Positions 22,835 to 35,300 of a DNA stretch of 64,000 bases are shown in pieces. Source of the DNA: Aphrocallistes beatrix (taxonomy: Eukaryota > Porifera > Hexactinellida > Sceptrulophora > Aphrocallistidae); contig OY725501.1 in NCBI GenBank assembly GCA_963281255.1, positions 2,705,674 to 2,769,673 on the forward strand, written 5' to 3'. Under the pieces are notes generated by a model. That model was not told the origin of the DNA. It was given only the letters and a program-made list of their open reading frames with translations, and ran no database searches. The stretch's first letter is position 1. Every line of letters starts with the position of its first letter. Made by a program: the position numbers and the translations under genes.

Positions 22835-23437
22835 CAGGGGCGGCGCCAGCCTCAAAACCCTGGTGGGGCGAAGCGTGGGCGGGCCGATTTCTGATGGGGC
22901 GAATCAATTTCCCTTTGTTTATCAAAATCGCTGAGACACTTGAAGTTCCCGTAATTATTCAACATTTTTTATATAAATTTTAGTCATACGCTCATACCCA
23001 CATAAATTTTATAAGTTATCCTTACAAGTTACTTAGAATGCAAATTACAATGGTGTGTGCATAGAAAACAGTAAGCGCCGTGTACGGATAAAGATACCTC
23101 GTGGCATATGCGACATGCGGATCTGATTGCATATTCATCAGGCATGTTCGTCTGCATGAACATGCAAGACATGAAATATTGCGCAGTATTTTCAAGGAGA
23201 TGAACATACAATCAGTTTCGCAATTACATCCCGACATTTCTGTCATGTGAGTAGCTGTAGCAATTAATCAGGGACATAACAGCATCGTACCGGTGTATAC
23301 ATACATAATATCAGAATTTTTGACTAAAAATAAAATTTAAATTAAAAATAAATAAATCTCGCCCCACCGGAGGTGGGGCGAGATGTTTGGCTGGTAGGGC
23401 GGTCGCCCTACCGCGCCATACCCTGTCGCCGCCACTG
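22835..23437. mobile_element. hAT-like non-autonomous element, 603 bp
   Basis: Starts CAGGGGCGGCGCCAG and ends CTGTCGCCGCCACTG, imperfect inverted ends typical of hAT elements. Flanks are TTCTTATT and TTTATTAT, not a clean duplication. Short open frames inside are not recognised as transposase. Confidence 0.6.
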
Positions 23438-23470
23438 TTTATTATTCTTTGTTGTTCATGGTTCTTGACT

Positions 23471-23740
23471 CAGAGTGGACCATGGGTCACTGGGTCATGG
23501 GTCATGGGTCACTTGGGTCACATAAATCGCTGGGTCAGTTGGGTCATGGGTCACTGGATTACAGGGTCATGGGTCACTTGGGTCACATAAATCGCTGGGT
23601 CAGTTGGGTCATGGGTCACTGGATTACAGGATCATGGGTCATGGGTCACGTACTGGATCACTGGGTCATGGGTCATGGGTCACGCATGCAATGGGTCAGA
23701 TGGGTCATGGGTCACTGTAAGTGGCCCATGGTCCACTCTG
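23471..23740. repeat. GGGTCA-based minisatellite between inverted ends
   Basis: Built from gggtcatgggtcac words. A 65-bp higher-order unit starting cacttgggtcacataaatcg is present twice (23510 and 23575). The array is bounded by cagagtggaccatggg on the left and its complement cccatggtccactctg on the right, so it may be the inside of a small mobile element. Open frames through it encode only repeats and are not genes. Confidence 0.75.
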
Positions 23741-23741
23741 G

Positions 23742-24980
23742 TTCCTGTACTCTCCATCACGTTGACTTCATAGACTTGAGAAGTACACCATATGTGTAGT
23801 TGAGGATAATTATAGGCAACATCAGATTAGCAAAAAAGTCAGTTCCGACTGTGGTATTTATACAGTATTTGTCTGAATAATCGAAATACGGTCATTATGT
23901 TAACTAGTCGTGTAGATACGTAGTTTACTGTATACTACTATTTAGAAGATATGGTATCACAATTTTATAAGTAGATCTGAGTAATGTGGCGGGGAGGCCT
24001 GAATAATATGAATAAACTTCGTAAAAAATGCGATCCAATATATTCACTGGCTGCGCACCTGAAAATTTAGAGTGTGCTCCCCCTTGGTTCCCCAACCGCC
24101 AGCTCTAAAGGAAGGTCACTTCACTTAACCTTTCTTTTATGCCAAATGTTCTTTGGAAGTGTGCATGGCTTGGAACTATCTAGTTGTTTATAAACACAGT
24201 TCTTTGCCTATATGGTTTTCTCCTCTTTGTGCCGTATATCAAATAGACTAAACGCCAATTTCGATTTTATTACATAACCATGAAAGGTTGTCTAACGATG
24301 ATCGATGATCGGATTGATCGCATAATTAATAAAAAGCTATTATCTCAGAAAATGATGAATTCTCTGAGATTCGAATTTGCGAAGACATCACACAGAAAGC
24401 TCAGACATAGAGCAGAGAAAATATTCATCTAAAAGCTAAACCAGACCCAACCTCGTGGAATAATAACAGAGATCCTATTTTCTAGAACTCTAGAGAGCAA
24501 AAGGGCGATTATTTTTATCTATTGACAACATAGTCAAAATCGTTTAGTCAATTAACAGCATCTCTATGATCCAGTGTTTGCAATAACAGTCATTCTTAAT
24601 TAATACATTACTAATACATTAGTAAAGAAAATGCTTTCCGTGCAGGATTCGATTCAGCTAATTAAATACATCAGAACTATGCTTTTAAATAATTAGTGTA
24701 TTAGTGATAATGGCCCTCATGGAGGAGGTGGGAGTGTGCTTTAAATACATCCTAGAATCATGGCACCATATTAATATCTATTGTATTATGTATCACCTTA
24801 GGAATTTGTAGAAGCCACTACTATATGCAAAAATGCGATTATTAGATTTTTGCTGCTCATCACGATGAAAATGACATAATATTTAATATTGAAGTCAGCA
24901 ATACTAATCACTTCATTAATTAGATATATGTCCAATTTTATACCTAATGCAAAATAAATAAGCTTTGAGCATCTAATGAG
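23742..24980. other. Intergenic, nothing recognised
   Basis: AT-rich; no gene, repeat boundary or RNA gene that I could support. Confidence 0.35.
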
Positions 24981-24982
24981 GA

Positions 24983-25412
24983 ATCGGAATAAGACCTAAA
25001 CCATTCGAAGTAGGAATAAGATCTAAAACGTGCAAAATAGGAATAAGACCTAAAACGTGCAAAGTAGGAATAAGACTTAAAATGTGCGAAGTAGGAATAA
25101 GACCAAAACGTACGAAGTAGGAATAAGACCTAAACCATTCGAAGTAGGAATAAGATCTAAAACGTGCAAAATAGGAATAAGACCTAAAACGTGCAAAGTA
25201 GGAATAAGACTTAAAATGTGCGAAGTAGGAATAAGACCAAAACGTACGAAGTAGGAATAAGACCTAAAACGTACTAAGTAGGAATAAGACCTAAAACGTG
25301 TGAAGTTTTAGGTCTTATTCCTACTTCGAAATTATTTTAGGCTTATTCCTACTTCGCATATTTTAGGTCTTATTCCTACTTCGCACATTTTAGGTCTTAT
25401 TCCTACTCCGAT
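24983..25412. repeat. Minisatellite with a higher-order unit and an orientation switch
   Basis: Monomers of about 27 bp (consensus gtaggaataagacctaaaac plus gtgcgaa). Five monomers form a 134-bp unit that is duplicated without a single difference (25001-25134 and 25135-25268). At about 25306 the array flips, and four monomers run in the opposite direction to 25412, so the two halves can pair as a long hairpin. Confidence 0.9.
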
Positions 25413-26326
25413 CGAATTAGGGATTAGAAGAAGTATAGTATAGATTGGTGATCATAGGTTTTGACTAAATCCTAGATATTTACATTCCCGACTTTTCCCG
25501 GATACGCGCTAAAAGACAATATTTTTTAATTCCTTTTTTGTTGTGCTGATCCTTGGTCTGAACTTTCAATGCCTATATACATACTCTGTCAGTTTGCAGG
25601 AATACACTAGCCACATCACAGCATCTGTATGGAGAAAGTCCAAACACAGATAGAACTATGAATAATGTTCTAAATGTATGGCATTCAAGGTGCAATAGTC
25701 ACTCTAGCTTTGGGCACAATTAAGTTGATATTCTATGTACCTGCAATCATAGGCATAGCTAAGAGGTTGCTAGGGCAGCTGGCAACCTCAGTTCGCTTGC
25801 TAGTAACCCCAGTAATTAATGGTTTACACTTTCAGAAATCCCAATGAGACTGCCAGCAACCCAAACGAGAAGTGCTACCTACGCCTGAGCCTGCAAGACT
25901 GGTGGGTGGGTTGGAATTTACTACATCTACAGTTGTCTAGTAAGAAAGTGTAATGAATGAACCCGAACCCTGCGTAGGATACCCAAAATAAAATAATTGG
26001 AAAGATCTTCTGTTAGGTATTAATTATAAAAATCCATTCAACAAACACTTCAATACTTGACATTCACAAATAAAACTAGAATGATAATTTATTAAACATT
26101 TGAGAGTGCCTACTTCAGTAAAGTAAACATAGAAAATTTCATATTATCCCAATGAACGATTTCACCAATTCTTTCGAACATTTAGCGATTAATTTTGAAC
26201 TGAGAGTACAATGCAGTGATTCTAACACTTGGGGTGAGAGGTGTTGATGGATTAATTAGGTGTAATCCTTTGCTTAATAATGTATTGATTGGGTTTGCAG
26301 TTGTGTCGACAAGATGGAAATGGAGG
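25413..26326. other. 3' flank of the septin gene
   Basis: No gene recognised. On the minus strand an AATAAA lies at 26088-26093, about 235 bases past the septin stop, and is a plausible polyadenylation signal. Confidence 0.4.
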
Positions 26327-29300
26327 CTAGTTTGAAATTCCGAGTTGATGTTGTAGCATGCGCATTTGTTCTTTCATCTTCTCGATCTAAAGTGTAGATT
26401 AGAATTTAAATGTAATGACTCGCTGTGAGTATTCTCTAACGATTGATTTTGTATATTTTAAACATCTGTTGAATGGTTTAACACTGAGAGATTGGATAAC
26501 TCACCTCAAATTCTTTCTCTAACAAGATACTGTCAACTCCATCGGATTCATCTCCCCCTTGAACCGTCGCAGATCTATAAGTACAGGAGTAATTAAATAC
26601 ACATTTACACGTCCTATGTAATTAAGAACCATCAATCCTATGATGTTCTTAATCAGATGAACTTTTGTCCCGACCAGATATCGCCTTTCCCCGAGTATCT
26701 ACTACAATTCATACCTGGCGCCGTTAGTTTCAAGTTGGTTTTGTCTATACTCCTCATAAAGATGTTCATGTGTGGTTTCCTGTAGATCATTCATGTGGGA
26801 CCTATGGAGCAATTGCATTGATAATATAATGTTCTTATCTACATAACCATTAGACAATTAGGTAGCACATATGTCTCCACTGGGATAAACAATCGTGTAA
26901 AATATGCTGGATGCACATGTGAAACAACAAAGCTGTCGCGGTTGGTTACTCGGTTTCATGGCTGAGTTGGGCAAAGTTTGGGATAGAGAGTATGGGTGAC
27001 GCCAATTATAATGCTCTTTGCATATTTTGTTTGTAATTAAAATCCAATTAAAGCAATTTATTGTGGTTTTTAGGACCTACGTGTGATAATTAGGGGGATT
27101 AGCACTAGGATTGTTACTTATGTAAATCTGAACTCTGCACTTCTCAATATATTCTCTGGTAATTTTAGTACGTAGACACTCGTTTAAGAATTTATGCAAA
27201 AATATTTCTCACAATTTTAAGAGCTGAGAGTACATTCAATGAGGTCTTGTGTAGGAGTAATGTATTCAGCTGATTGCATAGTAACATAACCCAACTATTA
27301 GATAATCGACCTATACTTATGTTTTGCTGAGGGAACTAACCTGAGTAACATCGACTTGAGAAAAGTGAAATCACAATGAGCTGGATTCTCAACTAAAAAT
27401 ATAAATTCATATCATTGTAAGATTCTGTAAATTGAAGTCAAAATAAATTTGTGGGATCAGATTTTTATTAATCTTACAAATAAGTGGATGAAATTTAATA
27501 TTACTAGTTACAAATAAGTGAATGAAATTTAATATTACTAGTTCATCAAGTGTGTATACAGTCGAAATCGACGTGAATAAAACAATTTATACTACAAAGA
27601 TTTGATGACAAAAAAACGATTTCGACTGTATTGAATAATAAAATTCATTTAAATCCATTTAACTCACTCTCAACCAGTCCCCACGAGTATTCTCTTGCAA
27701 TCTCATTTCTTCCATTTTTGACAATCACTGTATTTCCTCCAATGACAGAATAGGGGAGCATTTTCTACATTAGGTTAATATATCAATTAAAAATGATATA
27801 CAAATTGTGTATCATGTAAATTTTAATTGAACAATACTTTACCTTTATTTGCTCCCTCTCTTCCTCGCCCAAGTCATCATCATCAGCTGTACAGTCATAA
27901 ATTCGAATATTATTCTCCTCAAATTCTTGTCTCACCTGATATTACATAAGAATAATAATCACAATATTCAGAAAGCTTTCAATTCCCAAACACAGAGTAT
28001 AGACATCACTGTTTAGTCTCTCACAAGAGAAAACTTATTGTTCATTGCATGCATAAGGTTGGGAATGGTGTACTCGTTAGAAGGACTGATTAGTTCAGTT
28101 GTAAAGTGGTTTAAAGATTTCAGTTGACCATGTAGTTATTAGATAATACCATACTGTTAAAAAATGTCAAAAAGTTTTAAACTGGGCTTCCTTTTATAGA
28201 TGAACTTTTTCATGTCCACGTTTTTTCTATGTACTCTACTCGTATTGTATATAGTTTACCTTGGTTTTCAGTGACGTCAATTCACTTTCGCATAAAGTAT
28301 CTGCCTTTGCAATGACCGGGATTATGTTGACGGATTCGCATAGATTCTTGAGAACCAAGATGTCCAGAGGTCGAAGACTAGACAAAAGTGTAATAATCAG
28401 TAGTATCTATCAGCTCGCGAGTTAATATTATTTCTAAGGTTTAAAACTCGACCGAAAACACACTGTTATCGGTCATCTATGAGGAAATGAATTGATCTTC
28501 TCCCTAAATCCATTCCTTTATCAGCCATTGAGTTTTGACCCGATCGCTGTTCAATAAATGAACTTTAACAGGGGTATGCCTAATTTATGGGACGGGACGG
28601 GACCGTCCCTGAAATTAGGTACCTGATGGTTCCGTCCCATCCCGGAAATTAGGTGTCTAGATTTTCCGGGACGGTCTCGTCCCGTCCCGTCCCGGAAATT
28701 AGGTATGCCCCTTTAACAGTTCCAATTTCGACTATTTCAGAATAGAAATCTGATAGAATGTATCATACCAGTATAATTATACCATTCTTTTTTCTCACAA
28801 TTTTTTTCCAAACCTCAATAATATCCCCGCGTTAGATAGCAGGAAGAAGCAACTCACAATACGATGATGGCAGTGCCAAATTCTAACTTATTATCTCTCG
28901 ACCCGAATAACATCACACCTCATAAGGCTCGCTGGCAGATAAAGAGCAACGCCTATATGCACAATACGCGTCCTGTGAGCAAGTTCTCACTAGATTCCCC
29001 GAATGTACACAATGCTTCAAAATCTCCTAAAACGCCGTTGAACAAGAGGATCAGTGTGCTGACAGGGAAATACTGTTCTGTGTATCGGAAGAGTCCCTGT
29101 GAGCTCAGTTCAAACAAGACTCCTGGAGCGAAGAAAAACGTTAAGAACCCCACTCCCGCTCCCAGCAGCAACAGAAAGACCCCTCACCGAGGATGTCGGT
29201 AAGTTTGTGTTATTGTATTTACTTGAGTCACATGTTTAGTGATATTTTTCCAAACAATTACATTTCCGAATTCAAAACTCGTGACTGTAAAATCGTACTA

Positions 29301-32300
29301 AGCCAGTCCAATATCGACAAGGTGTGGACATGCCTAATTTCCGGGACGGGATGGGACCGTCCCGGAAAATCTAGATACCTAATTTCCGGGACTGGACGGG
29401 ATCCCATCCCGGAAATTAGGTATCTTAACCCGTCCCGTCCCGGAAATTAGGTACCTTTTCTGTCCCGTCCCGGAGATTAGGCATCTTGACTCGTCCCGTC
29501 TCGGAAATTAGGTATCTAGACCCGTCCCGTCCCGGAAATTAGGCATGCCCACAAGGTGTATTTTCTAACGTCGTCTTTATGAAAAGAGAAAAAATGAGAA
29601 AATGATCTCAGAAAGACGATATTAGAAAAATACTCCTCTGATTCATGCATCCATCCGTTTCAACGCCACAGTCTCAACATGAGATATGCCAAAATCACAA
29701 CTCTGAATTGTCGAAGTAACCTATTTCCTGAAAGAAAAGTTCCTTGGGGGGGGGAGGGGGACACATTACTTCGAAGTCCTCGCGGACACTTTTCTTCAGT
29801 GGACAGGGTACTCGGAGACAGAGCTTGGGACTAGAGCTTCTGTAGGAGCTGAATCTACTCCAAATTTTTTGAAAAACGCATTGAACCACTTCAATGTCAA
29901 CTTAACCTTCCTTCAGGTTGTGCCATGGAAAGTGAATACAAAGATTTCCTCAATTAAAATGATCGACTCTTTTCTAACCACGATGAACTTTAATTATTGG
30001 AAATTAGTGAAATTCAAAAAGTTTTGGACTTTTCTACTTACTAAGTAGAAACAGGAGTATCTAGTTACATCTCATAATTGAGGGAGGCATTTGAGGTATG
30101 GATGAAAGAATTCTTGATCTCAACTCACATACTGTTACTTTTGTAATTAATAATGATGGAGCAACTTCAAAGAGAACTTCATCAGAAAGCACATATCGTG
30201 TATGAGGCGGACCTAATCTGATTACTGTGTGTGATATACAATTATTTAAATGTAATAATACTCACGCTTTGTTAGATGAGCGACTTGAGCAAAGTAGTTT
30301 GATTTGTGTTCCTATCCTCTCAGGTTCATTCCTAACCGCGGCCATTTGGACACAGAGTTTGCGCGGTTCCAACTCTCCAGCTCTGAGGACGAGCCGGAGA
30401 GAGAAGAGAACTCCCTTTCTCTCAACCTAGACAGCACACGCATCCTTTCCTTCCAACCGGTCAAGAAGCTGAAACCTGAGACGAGCAGCATGGAAACTCT
30501 CTACACTCAGAACTCCGCGGATCTGTTTAATATACGGACGCGGGCCAAATTAAATCGTCAGATCCCCTCCCAGTCAGACAAGATCCTGGATGCACCAGGG
30601 ATTAAGAATGACTTCTACCTCAACTGTCTGGACTGGAATCAGGACAATATCATAGCTATCGCACTGGAAAACGAGGTTAGGACTCAATACGTGTTACAGA
30701 CCTCCCTCAAGGCTATGTCCTGATTTATACTGGGAATGACTGTACTGTGTTGACAGGTTTATTTGTGGAATGCTGGGATCTCTAAAGTGGTGAAACTGAA
30801 CAACGAAGCTATGACGGCCGCCTACGTGTCTAGTGTGAAGTGGTCCCCCGTCAGCTCGTTCCTGGCAGTCGGCACCTCCTCCGCACAGGTGGAGCTGTGG
30901 GACGTTAGGAAGCAGGTGCGGCTACGAGTGATGGACTGTAGCGGTTCGCGGGTGGGGTCTCTCTCCTGGAACGGGAACACCCTGAGTACGGGGTCACGTG
31001 ACGGCACTCTCTGCCACCATGACGTCCGAGTGGCAGACCACCTCTTCATGCAGACACAGCACCACGAGCAGGAGATCTGCGGCTTGGCCTGGTCAGGGGA
31101 TGGCCAGTACCTGGCCAGCGGAGGGAACGATAACATGATCTGTGTGTACAACTCCATCTCGCTAGAAAACCCACTGCACACACTCACCGAGCACACGGCA
31201 GCTGTTAAAGGCATTGCTTGGTGTCCGTGGCAGCCCAATCTCCTCACCACGGGGGGAGGCACTTCAGACAGGTAGTAGCTTTATTCTCAATTACTCGTGC
31301 CGTGGTTCACACGATTATTCCCGCTCCCCATTAGGTACATCCGATTCTGGAATGCTTCTAATGGCAGGTGTCTGAGCTCTGTACACACCCAATCACAGAT
31401 CTCATCTTTGGTTTGGAACCAGGAGTATAAGGAGCTGGTGAGTGGACACGGGTTCGCTAACAACGAGATTTCTGTCTGGAAGTACCCTAACATGGTCAAG
31501 CTGGCAGATCTCCATGGACACACGAACCGTGTCCTCAACATGGCCATCAGCCCTGACGAGACCTCGGTCGCTTCGATCGCTGCGGACGAGACACTTCGTA
31601 TTTGGGACCTCTTCCCACACAGAGAAAGCGGAAACGGAAAAGTCGAATCCAAAAGTACGTCATCGAGCTCACTTTCAAAATTTAGTTCTATCCGCTAGCA
31701 ACTCAACCACTGAGAAATGCCTGCAAAGAGGTGCCTGTAAATTCACCATATTTCAATGCACAGCTACTATTAGGAACACTTGTACTCAAATGTTATCTAG
31801 TTTCGTGCCCTGACACACAATTAAACGCTAACTTATTGCTCTCGTCTTGCTTCACTTTTTACCCATCGACTGAGAGAGTTCGTTATTGAGTTTATTTCCA
31901 TGTCTTACAGGAAAGCAGCACTCATTCCTAGTAGCAACTAGATTTCCATGTTGTAATCCCAATTGTTACAGAATAATCGTTACAAGACCGCGTGACCAAA
32001 TTATGTGATTTGAGTAATAGTTATCAACAATTTACACATTTGTAAAATCCACTTACCAACCCTCCCTTTCTAACCTCGGACGTACCTTATTTCCTCCTTA
32101 AAGGCAAGTTACAAAATAATGCTACGCACACAGATAACTTAAGTTGAATCAGAGCAAGGAATGATGTGATCATTTTTAGGGATCTACAACAGTTCGTAAC
32201 AGAGAGGTTAGGTACGTCATTTAGACACCATGCTGAACAACTTTGATTTAGATATCCACATTCTACGTAATTACATGTTTGCTGATTAGGAATGCAGTTT

Positions 32301-35300
32301 TACATCGGCTATACCATTATACCATAACAGATTATTAGCATTGTCATAACTTGTAATATAATCTTACCCATGGCCGTTAGGATTGATGAAATAGAGACAC
32401 GCGTGTACTCTTGTGTCGTGTATGTTCTTCCTGTTCAGTCCTGACTCGTCTGTGTAGTACCTCTCAAACTGTTCGTTGATGTAATTGAGAATTGGGATAC
32501 AACTACAGGGAAATAGCTCGTAAATATATAGCTATCCTGTCTGCGTTTTTTTAATTAGTATTGAAATTCCACCTTTCTGATAAAAATATACAGTCTCGTT
32601 TTTTGGATTAAGTAAGTATAATTATTCCTTAATTGGCGTTTTTTATACTATAATTCATTAAAGCCATTAGCGATACATGAATATCTCTTTGACGGTCATT
32701 TGGAAACCTGAATTTGTTGCTCTTATCTAACACTATTCAACATTTCAAATAACAAAGAGAGTGCTGTTTAGCTGTGATATAATCAGTGTTGTGCATAGCT
32801 CTGCATATGTTCGTGTGTCGTGATAAGCTTTCAGTCTAGCTAGCTAGCTAGCCTTGAAACACTCGATTGATGCATCCCATTCTAATAACTTCACTTAATT
32901 CAACACCTGAGCAATTCACTATTCATTTTAGTATATTTAGCTTTCTTGGATTAATTAAAGGCATTAATTTGAAAAAAATAGATGGTCTGCTTTGTCCATA
33001 ATAAAGATCTACAGGATGTCTCGTATTCAAGAGTTCGAACGTTTGAATGATCTTCAGATTATCTACCTTGACTCACCCTTTAATTTTCTCAAACAAAAAT
33101 TCCATTATCGCTGTCTGTCAGAAATGGATTAATTTCGTAAACAAATAACGCGTGCCAAAGTGAATGTTTATATTTCAAAGTCACTTCACAATTTAGTTGC
33201 TTATAAAAGGTTCATTACCGCCTTTGCTCAGACTATTACTTACTTAAAAGTGTTATCTCATTTAAAACTATTTGATATGGCTTTCTCATACAAATTGTAT
33301 TACTCAATAATTATGCAACACCCTGGGATTGAATTTGTTTTCTCATTAAGGTAATGACATTTGTTTTTTTTGTAATCAGCTCTATTGAATCAGTTCATTG
33401 AGTGAGGTTAGTGCATAGTACGACTTTTTGTATTAACTGAAACCATACCACTTTTATTTTCATACATTTTTTGCCCAAAGTTTAAGTGTAATGCAAGTCA
33501 GGTCTGGAATGAAACCTTAATTACCGATGTTAGAGTGCGATTTCTAACATAAGCTACCTTGATGTTTTACTTGTTACAATCTATAGAAATTTAATCGACT
33601 TTGGTTGATGATATTTTTACACTCGTACCCGTTTTCATGTATGTATCATCATCTAGACACACGCATAAACCCGGATGGCATTCGTAAGCTGAATGAAACC
33701 TCGCCCAGTGTGTTTACATTCTGTAGATTATAGCGCTGCATAACCTTAATATAACTACATTTTCGTAAACAATTCGAATTCCCATGAATCTCGAATATGT
33801 GACGCTCGAGTAACCATGTTAATGCAGTATGATCGCATTAAGAATTCATTATCCCACTGATAAGGATGATTGCATTCGATTTGTATTTATTACTTCAGAT
33901 AATAATTAAAACTTGAATAAATTGCTAAGATTACTTCCTATTCGATACCCAATTGCTGCTGATATATCAGCTGTAGTTCCATATCACGGCGGTATTATCT
34001 CGACAACATCTGACATTAAATGTTAATGTAACGGGCAGGAAGATGCATTTCTTCATGTACAGGAAATTTCCACCACTAAACTATTGAACTGGTACTTGTT
34101 TGTTACAAATTGTTTGAAATTTTGCTGATCAAATTTACAGGTGCACCATTTTAATGCCTTGTTAGCTTGATTTTAAATTTCAACCAAACAATCTTTTCTA
34201 TGATCAGCTTGCTTTTCTTTAACAAATGTTCCCAAATAATTGCGCACCATCTGGGCACTTGGTATTTAATTTGGTACTGAAGTTTCCTGTAAATTCAATT
34301 ATATTCTATTTAGTAATGGTCATCGTTCTCAAATGCAGCTTTGTTCATTTAATTCAGTTCATAGGTATGTGCAACTTTCTAAATTATGTGCAGTTGGATC
34401 ATCTGCCGTTAGAGTTTAATTAAACCATTTAATTAGCTCTGCTTTGTGAATCGTCTACATCGATCGGTTTTAACTAGTTTTCATATATTTAAATTCTCTA
34501 TTTTAAAAGATTTTGGCTCCACATGTGCTTACAATAGAGACTCTCATTACATATAACGACACATTGAAATATACAAACTGAAATGATTCTTACCTCTCAG
34601 TCCCATCCATCGCATCTCCGAAGCCTGGAGTATCAATAATGTTCACTTTCATGTTAACTCCTCTCTGCACGAGCTCCACTTGGAATTTCTCTATTTGTGT
34701 GGTCTTCTGATTCTCACGTTCTAAGCAGTACAATAATAACAATAGAAATAACTGAATCGAGAATGTACTACACATATCGGACACTTACGCTGTACTGAAG
34801 GTAGATTCCTTGATAGGCAACGGTCCGATTCAAATAGCGAATCAATCAGTGTTGTTTTACCGAGACCAGCTTCTCCTAGACAATAAATAACCAGCTTCAA
34901 CCTCGGTTTACCACACATCATTGCGCAATTCCCGTAGAGTCAGGACTAGACATTATTGGCCCAGTTTCGATCTAATATTGCGTTTTGGTGCAATTAGAAT
35001 CTAGATATAATGGAATGTTTACCCAAACTTTACGCCTGGTCCGAGTGGTCCTGTCTAATAAATATATGTTGAACTCTAGCATAGTACCCTACTGTGTAAT
35101 TGATATGCATCATTCATGAAATGCGAATTTCGATGTTCAAGTTTATGAATATTGACCATATTGGTGGGAACTAATGTTTAATTAATTCTCGTTTCTTGTG
35201 ATTTAGCTAAATGCCTGGTACACACAGATTCGCAATGCATCACTTAGGCATCTGTACTCCTGAGTCCTGTGACGTGTGCATGTGCAACTCTTGATTTCAA

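Noticed and set aside
23387-23799. Two overlapping open frames rich in Trp-Val-Met-Gly-His
   Set aside because: They are translations of the GGGTCA minisatellite and carry no protein signature.
31655-31660. gtacgt as a fifth CDC20 donor site
   Set aside because: Reading through gives the conserved Ile-Arg C-terminus directly followed by a stop, so splicing here is unlikely.
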